Shown piece after piece: positions 7,903 through 17,229 of a stretch of 64,000 nucleotides of DNA. Source of the stretch: Pseudomonas baetica (GTDB taxonomy: Bacteria > Pseudomonadota > Gammaproteobacteria > Pseudomonadales > Pseudomonadaceae); contig NZ_JAIHLQ010000016.1 in the NCBI RefSeq assembly GCF_019733355.1, positions 154,373 through 218,372 on the forward strand, read 5' to 3'. Numbering within the stretch: position 1 is the stretch's first letter; each line of letters opens with the position of its first letter. The notes under the pieces are model-generated. The model worked only from the letters and a program-made list of their open reading frames with translations. It ran no database searches and was not told where the DNA came from. A program made the translations under genes and the position numbers.

Positions 7903-8676
7903 GTGCTTATCGACTGGTTCACCGTCGGCGCGCAGGTGCTGAACTTCCTCATTCTGGTGTGGCTGATGAAGCGTTTTCTGTACCAACCGGTGCTGGACGC
8001 CATCGCGTCGCGGGAGGCGAAGATTGCCGCCGAACTCAAGGACGCCGCCGACACCAAAGCCAAGGCCCATCAGCAGCAAGATGAGTTTGAGCACAAGAAT
8101 CAGGCTTTCGACGAACAGCGAGACACTTTGCTGAGCAAAGCCACCGAGGAGGCCAACGCGCAGCGTCTGCGCTTGTTGGCCGAGGCACGCCAAGCCGCCG
8201 AGGCTGCCAGTGTGGCGCGAGCAAAGGCTCTGGCGACTGAGAGGCAGCACCTGCACGCCGAGATCGTGCGCCGCACACAACGGCAGGTTTACGACATCTC
8301 ACGCCGGGTGCTGGGCGACCTCGCATCAGTCAGCCTGGAACAGCGTGCTTGCGAGGTGTTCATCCAACGCTTGCAGGCTCTTGAGGGCACCACGCTGGAC
8401 GCATTGATCGCTGCACTCAAGGCGACGAGCCAAGGCGAATCGGCGCGGGTGCGCAGCGCCTTCGAATTACCGGACGCACAACGTGCCTCGATTCAGGCCG
8501 CGCTCGACGCGTTGCTCGGCCAGCCGATCACGCTGACGTTCGAGTCGGACCCTGACCTGGTCACCGGTATTGAACTGAGTGTGAAGGGCGTGAAACTGGC
8601 CTGGAGCATTGCCGAGTACCTTGACGCCTTGGCAGTAACCACGAAAAAACCACAGCCGACAACGGAGCACGCGTGA
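7903..8676 (+). CDS. atpF: N-type ATPase b subunit fused to a delta-like domain
   Basis: Peripheral stalk subunit of 257 residues, much longer than a normal b subunit (about 156). Residues 1-30 are the membrane anchor (VGAQVLNFLILVWLMKRFLYQP, the usual b start). Residues 35-165 form a charged, Ala-rich helix expected to coil. Residues about 185-245 resemble the C-terminal part of the delta subunit (ALLGQPITLTFESDPDLVTG, then IELSVKG). This explains the absence of an atpH gene and is standard for N-ATPases. It starts with GTG, three bases after atpE, with AGGAAA upstream. The stop overlaps the atpA start as GTGA. Confidence 0.9.
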   Translation: MLIDWFTVGAQVLNFLILVWLMKRFLYQPVLDAIASREAKIAAELKDAADTKAKAHQQQDEFEHKNQAFDEQRDTLLSKATEEANAQRLRLLAEARQAAEAASVARAKALATERQHLHAEIVRRTQRQVYDISRRVLGDLASVSLEQRACEVFIQRLQALEGTTLDALIAALKATSQGESARVRSAFELPDAQRASIQAALDALLGQPITLTFESDPDLVTGIELSVKGVKLAWSIAEYLDALAVTTKKPQPTTEHA

Positions 8677-10271
8677 CCTTGCCCGCGTCGTTGGACGTGA
8701 CGCTGCAAAGCGTCCTTGAAGACGCGTTCGCCAGCATCACCCAAGGGCTCCAGGCGTTCACTGCGCAATTGGTATTGCACGAAGTGGGCACGGTGGTCAG
8801 CGTTTCAACCGGCATTGCCCGCGTCCAAGGCTTGCTGCACCTGGGCTTTGAGGAACTGGTGTCTTTTCCCGGTGGCTTGTCGGGCATCGCCTTCAATCTG
8901 GACGAAGAGGGTGTCGATGTGGTGCTGCTGGGTGACTACGCTCATCTGCGGGCGGGTCAGGAAGTCCACCGCACCGGCCGCGTGATGGACGTGGCGGTGG
9001 GCGAGGCGTTGTTGGGCCGAGTGATTGATCCCTTGGGCCGGCCGCTGGATGGTGGTGCGCCGTTGGCGACTGAAGAACGTCTGCCTATCGAGCGGCCGGC
9101 GGCGCCGATCATGGACCGCGCGCCCGTGACCGAGCCGCTGCAAACCGGATTGAAGGTCATTGATGCGCTGATCCCCATCGGGCGTGGCCAGCGCGAACTG
9201 ATTTTGGGCGACCGCCAGACCGGCAAGACAGCGATTGCCATCGACACTATTTTCAACCAGCGAGACAAAGACGTTGTGTGCGTGTATTGCGCCATCGGCC
9301 AGCGCGCGTCGGCAGTGGCCAAAGCGGTGGCCAACCTGCGCGAGAAAGGCGCATTGGCCTACACCGTTGTCGTGGTGGCCGAAGGTAACGAGGCGCCGGG
9401 GCTGGCCTACATTGCGCCTTACGCGGCCACCAGCATCGCCGAGTATTTCATGGAGTCCGGTCGTGACGTGCTGATTGTCTACGATGACCTCACTCACCAT
9501 GCCCGCGCCTATCGCGAGCTGTCGCTGCTGCTGCGTCGACCTCCGGGCCGAGAGGCGTTTCCGGGGGATATTTTCTACATCCATTCGCGCATGCTGGAAC
9601 GCGCCACGCACCTCAATGAGGAGCGCGGAGGCGGTTCGATGACCGCACTGCCCATTATCGAAACCGAGGCACAGAATATTTCGGCTTACATCCCGACCAA
9701 TCTGATTTCCATCACCGACGGGCAGATTGTGCTGTCGCCATCGCTGTTCGAACTGGGTGTGCTGCCAGCCATCGATGTTGGGCAGTCTGTCTCGCGGGTG
9801 GGCGGCAAGGCGCAGCGCGCGGCGTATCGTGCGGTGGCGGGCGACCTCAAGCTTGCCTACGCGCAGTTCGAAGAATTGGAAACCTTTGCGCGCTTCGGCG
9901 CCCGACTGGACGACGACACGCGACAGTCCATCGTCCACGGCAAGCGTATCCGCGCCTGTCTGGCTCAGGCCGAATTCTCGCCGGTGACGGTGCCTGCACA
10001 AATTGCCATTTTGCTGGCGTTAAATGCCGCGCTGTTCGACCCCGTGCCCCTCGACAGCATGCTTGCTGCGCAGCAAGCCGTGGAGAAAGCCGCTGATGGG
10101 CTGCCCGAAGACGTGAGCCAACGACTGATAGCCGCCGGTAAACTGACCGACGCCGATCGCGAGCAGGTCACCGAGGTTGCGCGTCAGGCCATTGCCGCGT
10201 TCCTGGCGCCAGCGCAGGCAAACACGGTTTCGCCCAAGGACGGTGCCGTGACCGACACCGGCCAAGCCTGA
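8673..10271 (+). CDS. atpA: N-type ATPase alpha subunit
   Basis: Non-catalytic nucleotide-binding subunit of the ATPase head, 532 residues. The Walker A motif GDRQTGKTAI is near residue 175. VYCAIGQRASAVAKAV and the FYIHSRMLERAT segment are characteristic of alpha. The arginine-finger region SRVGGKAQRAAYR is present near residue 375. The GTG start overlaps the atpF stop, with CGGAG about 7 bases upstream. The C-terminal 25 residues are extra and low in complexity. The stop overlaps the atpG start as TGATG. Confidence 0.94.
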   Translation: MTLPASLDVTLQSVLEDAFASITQGLQAFTAQLVLHEVGTVVSVSTGIARVQGLLHLGFEELVSFPGGLSGIAFNLDEEGVDVVLLGDYAHLRAGQEVHRTGRVMDVAVGEALLGRVIDPLGRPLDGGAPLATEERLPIERPAAPIMDRAPVTEPLQTGLKVIDALIPIGRGQRELILGDRQTGKTAIAIDTIFNQRDKDVVCVYCAIGQRASAVAKAVANLREKGALAYTVVVVAEGNEAPGLAYIAPYAATSIAEYFMESGRDVLIVYDDLTHHARAYRELSLLLRRPPGREAFPGDIFYIHSRMLERATHLNEERGGGSMTALPIIETEAQNISAYIPTNLISITDGQIVLSPSLFELGVLPAIDVGQSVSRVGGKAQRAAYRAVAGDLKLAYAQFEELETFARFGARLDDDTRQSIVHGKRIRACLAQAEFSPVTVPAQIAILLALNAALFDPVPLDSMLAAQQAVEKAADGLPEDVSQRLIAAGKLTDADREQVTEVARQAIAAFLAPAQANTVSPKDGAVTDTGQA

Positions 10272-11179
10272 TGGCCGCCACCATCACCGCACTGCGCCGC
10301 CAGATCAGCAGCGCAGGGGACCTGAAGTCCGTGGTCCGTGTCATGAAAGCGTCGGCAGCCTCGGCGATCGGGCAGTACGAGCGCTCAGTGGCGGCCTTGG
10401 CCGATTACGCGCACACGGTCGAACTGGGATTGGGTGTGTGTTTGCGTTCGGTCGATTCCAATGGGCTGCCTCCACGGTTATCGGCAGCGCCCGCCGAAGA
10501 CAACGTGGTGCACGCGTTGGTATTCGGGTCGGATCAGGGATTGGTGGGGCGGTTCAACGAGGTGGTGGTCGACTATGCCTTGGGCCAGTCGGCATCCCCT
10601 GCGACAAAGCTCTGGGCCGTGGGCGAACGCGTGCATGAGCGATTGCTTGATGCGGGCCGAGAACTCGAAGGCGCCTTTGTCGTTCCGGGATCGGTCGAGC
10701 AAATCACGCGACTGGTCGGCCAGATTCTGGAAAAAATCCCCATGGCCGGCGGCGAAGTTGAACCGCAGAACACCACGCTGATTCTTTTCTATAACCGACC
10801 CAATGGCGCTGGCTACACGCCCGTGAACCAGCGATTGCTGCCCCTGGACGGACATTGGAAGCGCGATTTGGCACACCAGCCTTGGCCCACGGCGCAACGG
10901 CCCGAAGTGCTGAGCGCCAGTGCGCAGACGCTGCGCGCGTTCATTCGCGAGCACCTGTTCGTGTCTTTGTTTCGAGCCAGCGCCGAGTCGTTGGCCAGCG
11001 AGAACGCCAGTCGTCTCGCCGCCATGCAGCGCGCCGATCGCAACATCGGCGAACTTCTGCAAGCGCTGAACGCCAACTACCACCGATTACGCCAGGCCGG
11101 CATCGACGAAGAGTTGTTCGACGTGATTTCCGGCTTCGACGCCTTGCTGCCGAGCGCAGATGCCAGCCCTCAGCACTGA
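10271..11179 (+). CDS. atpG: N-type ATPase gamma subunit
   Basis: Central shaft subunit, 302 residues (E. coli gamma is 287). The N-terminal helix (TALRRQISSAGDLKSVVRVM) and C-terminal helix (ENASRLAAMQRADRNIGELL) form the antiparallel coiled coil that turns inside the head. Between them lies the Rossmann-like domain with the conserved FGSDQGLVGRFNE near residue 82. It is diverged from the housekeeping gamma, as is usual for N-ATPases. It starts within the atpA stop (TGATG), so translation is coupled, and it closes the nine-gene operon. Confidence 0.9.
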   Translation: MAATITALRRQISSAGDLKSVVRVMKASAASAIGQYERSVAALADYAHTVELGLGVCLRSVDSNGLPPRLSAAPAEDNVVHALVFGSDQGLVGRFNEVVVDYALGQSASPATKLWAVGERVHERLLDAGRELEGAFVVPGSVEQITRLVGQILEKIPMAGGEVEPQNTTLILFYNRPNGAGYTPVNQRLLPLDGHWKRDLAHQPWPTAQRPEVLSASAQTLRAFIREHLFVSLFRASAESLASENASRLAAMQRADRNIGELLQALNANYHRLRQAGIDEELFDVISGFDALLPSADASPQH

Positions 11180-11208
11180 ACAGATAACTGTGAACAGGAA
11201 ACCGAATC

Positions 11209-12159
11209 ATGAAAGTCGTGGTCGCGTTGGGCGGAAATGCACTGTTGCGGCGCGACCAACCGCCGACGGCAGAAAATCAGCTGGAGAACATTCGCGGTGC
11301 GGCCATACAACTGGCGCGCGTGGCCGCCCATCACGATCTGGTGCTGACGCATGGCAATGGACCTCAGGTGGGGTTGCTGGCGCTTCAGGCGGCGGCCTAT
11401 GAAAAAGTGCAAGCCTATCCGCTGGATGTGTTGGGCGCGCAGACCGACGGCATGCTGGGCTATCTGCTGGAGCAGGAACTGGCCAACCTGCTGCCGCAAA
11501 CGCGCACGGTAACCACACTGATCACACGCGTAGAGGTCGATCCGCACGATCCGGCGTTCAGCCATCCCAGCAAGCCGATCGGACCGATGTACAACCAGGC
11601 CGAGTCTGCGCGTATCGCCTCGCAAAAGGGCTGGGTCATGGCCAAGGACGGTGACGCGTTTCGGCGCGTCGTTGCATCACCGGCGCCCTTGCGAGTGCTA
11701 GGGCTGCAATCGATCCGCTGGCTGCTGGAACATGGCGCACTGGTCATTGCCGCCGGAGGTGGCGGCATTCCGGTGGCGGCCACGGGGGAGAAGGGCGACA
11801 AGAAACTGCACGGCGTGTCAGCGGTGATCGACAAGGATCAGTGCACCAGCCTGCTCGCCCGCGACCTTGAAGCCGACTTGCTGGTCATCGCCACTGACGT
11901 GTCGGCGGTCTATCTCGACTGGGGTTTGCCCACGCAGCGCGCGCTCGGCAACGTCACGCCGCAGGAACTCGCCCAGTACCCGTTCCCTGAGGGTTCGATG
12001 GGGCCGAAGGTCGAAGCGGCGCGAAGCTTTGTACTCGCCACGGGGCATCGCGCCGTGATCGGTTCGCTCGACCAGATCGAAGAAATGATCGCCGGCCATG
12101 CGGGCACTCAAGTGTCCCTTGAAAAAAGCGCTGATGGCGGCGGCCCGTTGAGGCCCTGA
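11209..12159 (+). CDS. arcC: Carbamate kinase
   Basis: Catalyses carbamoyl phosphate + ADP to ATP + carbamate (then NH3 + CO2), the ATP-forming last step of the arginine deiminase route. The 316 residues match family length. Amino-acid-kinase motifs are visible: VVALGGNALL at the N terminus, LTHGNGPQVG near residue 45, IAAGGGGIPV near 180, IDKDQCTSLLARDL near 205 and IATDVSAVYL near 225. CAGGAAA lies about 8 bases before the ATG. The gene follows atpG by only 29 bases in the same direction, so it is probably the last gene of the N-ATPase transcript. No arcA or arcB is nearby, so its carbamoyl phosphate must come from elsewhere. The link suggests ATP made without respiration to drive the N-ATPase as a pump (inference). 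Confidence 0.92.
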   Translation: MKVVVALGGNALLRRDQPPTAENQLENIRGAAIQLARVAAHHDLVLTHGNGPQVGLLALQAAAYEKVQAYPLDVLGAQTDGMLGYLLEQELANLLPQTRTVTTLITRVEVDPHDPAFSHPSKPIGPMYNQAESARIASQKGWVMAKDGDAFRRVVASPAPLRVLGLQSIRWLLEHGALVIAAGGGGIPVAATGEKGDKKLHGVSAVIDKDQCTSLLARDLEADLLVIATDVSAVYLDWGLPTQRALGNVTPQELAQYPFPEGSMGPKVEAARSFVLATGHRAVIGSLDQIEEMIAGHAGTQVSLEKSADGGGPLRP

Positions 12160-12226
12160 ACGGGGGCGCTCGCGCGCTGATAGGCCCGTCGCTTCTGCCG
12201 GACTGTCAGCAGGAACTCGAATTCAT

Positions 12227-12613
12227 TCAGCCCGCCTCACAGGCCCACATCTCAATGGAAGGCTGGCTATAGGTCGGCGCGCCAACCCATTGGCTCATCG
12301 GCTGGCACTGGCCTTTGAAGCACAACTGGTAGTCGCCAGCCTCGGGGGTGCGCCCCAGACTCAGTGGCTGCATAGGCGCCAGTGTGCGGCGGTAGTGCCA
12401 ACTGCCATTGTCCAGTCGGGCACCCTCGGGAATTTCCATGCCCGCGCCGTTACCGCGCACCCGAGCCTCTTCCAGCACAAGGCCTTGGGCGGTGACGCGG
12501 TAATCTTCCTCCCAGCGAATCTTTTCGATGGTGTGATTCCACGCCAGCGTGAAGTGCGAGATCGATAGCTCAGCCCACACCGCCCCTGTGAGGCCCAGAC
12601 ACAAACCGATCAT
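12227..12613 (-). CDS. DUF1850 protein of a TAXI-TRAP operon
   Basis: Small 128-residue protein with an N-terminal hydrophobic, signal-like segment (MIGLCLGLTGAVWA). The body follows the DUF1850 pattern (FTLAWNHTIEKIRWEEDYRV, then GAGMEIPEGARLDNGSWHYR and DYQLCFKGQC). Two cysteines in LCFKGQC could form a disulfide if it is exported. Its start overlaps the stop of the fused TRAP permease as ATGA. DUF1850 proteins commonly accompany TAXI TRAP permeases, but their role is not known to me. Confidence 0.8.
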   Translation of the reverse strand: MIGLCLGLTGAVWAELSISHFTLAWNHTIEKIRWEEDYRVTAQGLVLEEARVRGNGAGMEIPEGARLDNGSWHYRRTLAPMQPLSLGRTPEAGDYQLCFKGQCQPMSQWVGAPTYSQPSIEMWACEAG

Positions 12614-14637
12614 GCGCTGGCTATCCTGGCCTGCCGGGAACGCCAGATGTGCTGAAGGATCACGGCGGCCCCAAGGGCGAAGCCCAGTTCATCGGTCAAC
12701 GGCAATGCCACCACCAGCAAGCCTCCGGCCGCTACGCACAATAAGCGCTCCCATGCGGGCATTTTTCGTTGTAGATAACCGGTGGAGGCCATTCCCCAGA
12801 GTCCGACCGCCAATACTGACTTGACCATCATGTAGGCGGTCATCCACAAATTATCGCCTTGCAGCATGAGCGCCGGGTTGTAGACCGCCATGAATGGAAT
12901 GACAAATCCCGCCAAGGCGATTCGCACCGCCCAGAGGCTGATCTTGAAACCGGACTCTTTGGCAATCGGTGCCGCAGCAAAGCAGGCAAGGGCGACAGGG
13001 GGTGTCAGGTCGGCAAGGATGCCGAAATAGAACACGAACATATGCGACACGATCAGCGGCACACCCAATTCCAAAAGGGCAGGGGCCGCGATCGAGCTGG
13101 TGATGATGTAGTTGGGAATGGTCGGAATGCCCATGCCCAGCACCAGGCAGGTGATCATTGTCAGTATCAGCGACAGCAGCAGGTTGTCTCGGCCAATGGC
13201 CAATATGTAGCCTGCAAACGTTGACGCCACACCGGTCAGTGACACCACGCCGATAATGATGCCCACCAGTGCGCAGGCAATGCCCACCGGAACGGCATGG
13301 CGCGCACCTTCGACCAGCGCGTGCAGGCAGATGGTCAGTGTGTCGTGCCCCCCTTTGATGAACGCACAAATCAACACCAGCACCGCAACGACCGCAAAGA
13401 TCACTCCGATTCCCAACTGGAAGAAACCGGTACACAGAATCCCGAGCGCGATCCAGAAGGCGCAGCGCAGGCCGAAACTCTGCACCCTGAGAATGATGGC
13501 CGAACCGAGAATCACGATGGCGGTCAGGGCCAGTCCGACCATGCCGGAGAACAACGGCGTGCGCCCGGAAAACAGCAGATAGACCAGAACCAGCAGCGGG
13601 ATCAGCAGGTACCAGTTCTCCTTGACGGCGCCCAGTGCGCTGGGACATTGATCCTTGGGCAGGCCCATGAGACTGGAGCGTTTGGCCTCCAGATGAACCA
13701 TCCAGAACACCGAGCCGAAGTAGAGGGTAGCGGGAATCAACGCCGCCTTGGCAATCTCCACGAACGGCACGTTGATGGTTTCGGCCATGATGAAGGCGAC
13801 AGCGCCCATCACCGGCGGCATCAGTTGGCTTCCCATACTGGAGGTCGCTTCAACGCCGGCGGCAAACGCGGGCCGGTATCCAAAGCGTTTCATCAACGGA
13901 ATGGTGAATTGCCCCGTGGTCACGACGTTGGCAATGCCTGAGCCCGTAATGGTGCCCATCAGCGCGGACGACGCGACCGCAACCTTGGCCGGGCCACCCA
14001 CCTTGTGGCCGAACAGGCCCATGGCGAAATCGGTGAACAGTTTGATCATGCCCGCCTGTTCAAGGAACGCGCCGAACAGGATGAACAGAAAGATGTAGGT
14101 TGCCGAAACATAGGTCGGAGTGCCGTACAGCCCTTCGGTGCCAAAAGAGAGCTGGTTGATGATCTGATCGAAGCCGTAGCCGCGATGCGCCAACTCTCCC
14201 GGTAGATACTCGCCGAACAGACCGTAGGCCAGGAACAGACCGCAAATGACCGGCAGGGCAATCCCCATCACTCGCCGTGCGGCTTCGAACACCAGCACGA
14301 TCAACACAATGCCCGTCACCGTGTCAATGAACGTCAGGTCTCCGGAGCGCTGAATCAGGTCAGCCTCAAACACCCACTGATAGACGGCGGTAGCAATGGC
14401 GGCCAGGCTGAGTATCCAGGCCAGCGGCTGCCAGGGACGGTCCTTGCCATAAGCGGGGTAGCTCAGAAAAACCACCCATAGCAGGAAACCTACGTGTACG
14501 GCACGCAAGACCTGGCTTGAGATCGGTGCAAATGCGGCGGTGATGATCTGAAAAATCGAGAACAACAAGGCTACGTAAAACAGGGTTTTCGGCCACTCTC
14601 GCGGATTCGCGGAGATGCCGTGATGATCATCACTCAT
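12610..14637 (-). CDS. TRAP transporter fused permease, 4TM/12TM type
   Basis: Large inner-membrane permease (675 residues) combining the small (DctQ-like) and large (DctM-like) subunits in one chain, as in TAXI-type TRAP systems. The N-terminal third has the short helical bundle. From about residue 160 the DctM-like part begins, with EQAGMIKLFTDFAMGLFGHK, then GSGIANVVTTGQFTIPLMKR and SSMGSQLMPPVMGAVAFI. A second half-repeat carries LVLGMGIPTIPNYIITSSIA. It works with the binding protein at 14720-15673 and the DUF1850 protein downstream. The substrate is unknown; characterised TAXI systems carry glutamate or other organic acids. Confidence 0.92.
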   Translation of the reverse strand: MSDDHHGISANPREWPKTLFYVALLFSIFQIITAAFAPISSQVLRAVHVGFLLWVVFLSYPAYGKDRPWQPLAWILSLAAIATAVYQWVFEADLIQRSGDLTFIDTVTGIVLIVLVFEAARRVMGIALPVICGLFLAYGLFGEYLPGELAHRGYGFDQIINQLSFGTEGLYGTPTYVSATYIFLFILFGAFLEQAGMIKLFTDFAMGLFGHKVGGPAKVAVASSALMGTITGSGIANVVTTGQFTIPLMKRFGYRPAFAAGVEATSSMGSQLMPPVMGAVAFIMAETINVPFVEIAKAALIPATLYFGSVFWMVHLEAKRSSLMGLPKDQCPSALGAVKENWYLLIPLLVLVYLLFSGRTPLFSGMVGLALTAIVILGSAIILRVQSFGLRCAFWIALGILCTGFFQLGIGVIFAVVAVLVLICAFIKGGHDTLTICLHALVEGARHAVPVGIACALVGIIIGVVSLTGVASTFAGYILAIGRDNLLLSLILTMITCLVLGMGIPTIPNYIITSSIAAPALLELGVPLIVSHMFVFYFGILADLTPPVALACFAAAPIAKESGFKISLWAVRIALAGFVIPFMAVYNPALMLQGDNLWMTAYMMVKSVLAVGLWGMASTGYLQRKMPAWERLLCVAAGGLLVVALPLTDELGFALGAAVILQHIWRSRQARIASA

Positions 14638-14719
14638 TAGTTGCCTGCCTCATGACTGCATTGAACAAGGGCGAACAATGGGCGCAGCGACAATTGGCGG
14701 GCGCTGCGCCTCTAAGCCG

Positions 14720-15673
14720 TTACAGCGCGCCTTTTTCCTTGTAGTAGCGCTCGGCGCCTGGATGCAGGGCAATGGGCAGGTTCTTGGCGGCGCTTTCAAG
14801 CGTGATGTCCTTGGCCGCCGAATGAGAGTTACCCAGACGGGTGAGGTTTTCGAACAGCAACTTTGTCATCTGATAGGCCAGTTCGTCGGGTACGTCCGCG
14901 CGGGTGACGAGGATATTGGTGATCGCAACAGTGGGCACCGCCTCAGGCTGCCCGTCATAGGTATTGGCCGGGATCATTGCACTCTGATACGCCGGATTGC
15001 CGATTTTGGCGACGACGTCAGTAGGGATCGCAACATAGTTCAATGGCATTACCGAGGACAGGTCGCGAATGGCCGCCATGCCCAAACCGGAGGACTGCAA
15101 CGTGGCGTCCAGTTGCCGGTTCTTGATCAGTTCGACCGATTCGGCAAAAGGCAGGTATTGCACCTTGCCCATGTCTTCGTAGGTCAAACCCGCCGCCTTG
15201 AAGATCGCCCGGGCGTTGAGTTCGGTGCCCGACTTCGGCGCTCCGACCGAGATGGACTTGCCTTTGAGGTCTGCAAGCGTCTTGATTCCGGACTCTTTGC
15301 TGGCCACGATTTGAATGTAGTTGGGGTATGCCCCCGCAATTGCGCGCAATTTGCTCAGCGGCGCTTTGAAGCCTGCATCTTCAACGCCGTTTTTTGCATC
15401 GGCCACGGAGTCACCCAGTGCCAAGGCCAATTCGCCTCGACCGGCCTGCAGCAAGTTCAAGTTCTCCACTGACGCCTTGGTGGCCTGCACCGACGTCTTT
15501 ACGTCTGGAATGCCGTCACTGTAGATCTGCGACAGACCGACACCAATCGGGTAATACACCCCGCTGGTTCCCCCCGTCAGTATGTTGATGAACACCGGCG
15601 CAGCTTGCGTCGCGGTGGTGACTGCCAAGGTTGCAGCGGCAACCAGGAGGGTGAGGCGGTTTTTTACTGGCAT
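14720..15673 (-). CDS. TAXI family TRAP solute-binding protein
   Basis: Periplasmic receptor of 317 residues. The signal peptide ends near residue 24 (TQAAPVFINI). The hallmark TAXI start, ILTGGTSGVYYPIGVGLSQI, follows directly at about residue 31. Later conserved pieces are LKGKSISVGAPKSGTELNAR near 145 and VPTVAITNILVTRADVPDEL near 255. The ATG has GGAGAG 6 bases upstream. An 82-base gap separates it from the fused permease gene, which lies downstream in the same operon. Ligand not predictable. Confidence 0.92.
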   Translation of the reverse strand: MPVKNRLTLLVAAATLAVTTATQAAPVFINILTGGTSGVYYPIGVGLSQIYSDGIPDVKTSVQATKASVENLNLLQAGRGELALALGDSVADAKNGVEDAGFKAPLSKLRAIAGAYPNYIQIVASKESGIKTLADLKGKSISVGAPKSGTELNARAIFKAAGLTYEDMGKVQYLPFAESVELIKNRQLDATLQSSGLGMAAIRDLSSVMPLNYVAIPTDVVAKIGNPAYQSAMIPANTYDGQPEAVPTVAITNILVTRADVPDELAYQMTKLLFENLTRLGNSHSAAKDITLESAAKNLPIALHPGAERYYKEKGAL

Positions 15674-15906
15674 GGGAAACTCTCCGTCTTGTTATGGCTT
15701 TATGCAGAGTGACTCAACTGTAGTTGATCGCGCCGCAGAAGTGGCAACTGATCGTCAATATCGCAATCGCCTGACGAGCGAGAGGCGTGACTTAGCCGTG
15801 TTCGGCGGTTTTTTGATGGATCAGGGCCGCCGCGGTTGGAGGTCACCCCCTAACCGGTTAATCTTGGTGGCTTCACATTCTTGAACTTCCACGGGAATCC
15901 GCTCGG

Positions 15907-17229
15907 GTGATCAAACCGCTATTGCTGATACGACGTCGTTTTACCTCGATCCGTTGGCGCACTCGAGTGACGCTCTGGGCTGCCGCCACCCTCGCGGGCC
16001 TGCTGGTGGTGATGTTCGCTCGGCTGGCCGACCTGGCATTGACGCAATTTGCCCAACAGACCGCCGAACGACCTTGGCTGCCGTTCATTTACACGCCTCT
16101 GGTCGGCATGCTCGTAGTATGGATGACCACGCGGTTCTTTGAAGGCGCCCAAGGCAGCGGCATTCCCCAGGTCATCGCGGCCACACGTCTTGCTCATCAA
16201 GGCAAACCCCTTGGCAAGCTGATATCGCTGCGTATTGCGTTCGCCAAGATAGGCCTCGGCACCCTGGCGCTGACCGGTGGTTTTTCTGCCGGGCGCGAGG
16301 GGCCTTCGGTTCAGGTTGCCGCCTCGATCATGCACTTCTTTCACCGTTACCTGCCCAATGCACGAATCATCCGTCCCGAGGATCTCATCCTGGCCGGTGG
16401 CGCAGCAGGCATCGCGGCCGCGTTCAATACGCCTCTGGCCGGTGTCGCCTTTGCGGTGGAGGAGTTGGGGCGCAAGCTGGAAACCCGTACCAGCGGGGTA
16501 TTGCTCAGCACGATCATCCTGTCAGGGATGGTCGCTATCGCCTTGCAGGGCAATTACAACTACTTCGGCCATTTCGACGTGCAGGGCATCAATCTCGATA
16601 TTGTGGTGCCGGTGCTGGCGAGCGGAATCGGCTGCGGTCTTCTGGGTGGACTGTTCAGCCGGATGCTCTTGTGGCCGCAACGGCATCATCGATTTGTGGT
16701 CTGGGAGTGGCGCCGTATGCATCCGGTCTGGTTCGCCGGTGCGTGTGGAATGATCGTGGCAATACTGGGCTGGCTCAGCGGCGGGATGTCATTTGGCAGT
16801 GGTTACGGGGTGACGTCGCAGATCATTGCGTCGGATGTCGGCCTGCCATGGCACGCGCCGATCACGCGTTTTCTTGCGACCGTGGTGACATATTTTTCCG
16901 GGATCCCGGGCGGTATCTTTGCTCCATCCCTGGCGGTAGGGGCAGCGGTGGGGGCCAATGCTGCCGAACTCTTCCACTTGGCTGCGCAGCCGATCATTGC
17001 GCTGTGTATGGTCGGTTTCCTGGCGGCGGTCACGCAATCACCCATCACGTCCGCCATCATCGTTATGGAGATGATCGACAGCCATGGGATGGTGATCAGT
17101 CTCATGGCGGTCGCGCTGATTGCCAAAGCGGTCAGTACACGGATGGGGCCCGAGTTGTATCAGCAGTTGGCACGGGGGTTTCTGCAGTCATCAACGGTAA
17201 AGCCGCCGATCGACAAAGCCAATCAGTAG
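15907..17229 (+). CDS. ClC-family chloride channel or H+/Cl- antiporter
   Basis: Membrane protein of 440 residues. The three ClC anion-site motifs are visible: GSGIPQ at 83-88, GREGPSVQ from 129 (with gating Glu131), and GIPGGIFAPSLAVGA near 330. Glu185-Glu186 in AFAVEELGR matches the internal proton-glutamate region of bacterial exchangers, which favours an H+/Cl- antiporter over a channel. Such proteins aid acid resistance and charge balance. It starts with GTG; GGGAA lies upstream. The divergent region 15674-15906 separates it from the TAXI gene, and I see no definite promoter there. The gene overlaps the convergent DUF2254 gene by 7 bases. Confidence 0.9.
   Translation: MIKPLLLIRRRFTSIRWRTRVTLWAAATLAGLLVVMFARLADLALTQFAQQTAERPWLPFIYTPLVGMLVVWMTTRFFEGAQGSGIPQVIAATRLAHQGKPLGKLISLRIAFAKIGLGTLALTGGFSAGREGPSVQVAASIMHFFHRYLPNARIIRPEDLILAGGAAGIAAAFNTPLAGVAFAVEELGRKLETRTSGVLLSTIILSGMVAIALQGNYNYFGHFDVQGINLDIVVPVLASGIGCGLLGGLFSRMLLWPQRHHRFVVWEWRRMHPVWFAGACGMIVAILGWLSGGMSFGSGYGVTSQIIASDVGLPWHAPITRFLATVVTYFSGIPGGIFAPSLAVGAAVGANAAELFHLAAQPIIALCMVGFLAAVTQSPITSAIIVMEMIDSHGMVISLMAVALIAKAVSTRMGPELYQQLARGFLQSSTVKPPIDKANQ

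Noticed and set aside
8805..10001. 398-codon minus-strand frame opposite atpA
   Set aside because: Antisense shadow of atpA; no signal, domain or ribosome site.
12160..12226. Terminator between carbamate kinase and DUF1850
   Set aside because: No stem with a T-run on either strand in this short convergent gap.
14678..15472. 264-codon open frame on the plus strand
   Set aside because: It lies entirely antisense to the TAXI binding protein gene, has no recognisable domain, and is the usual shadow frame of GC-rich coding DNA.
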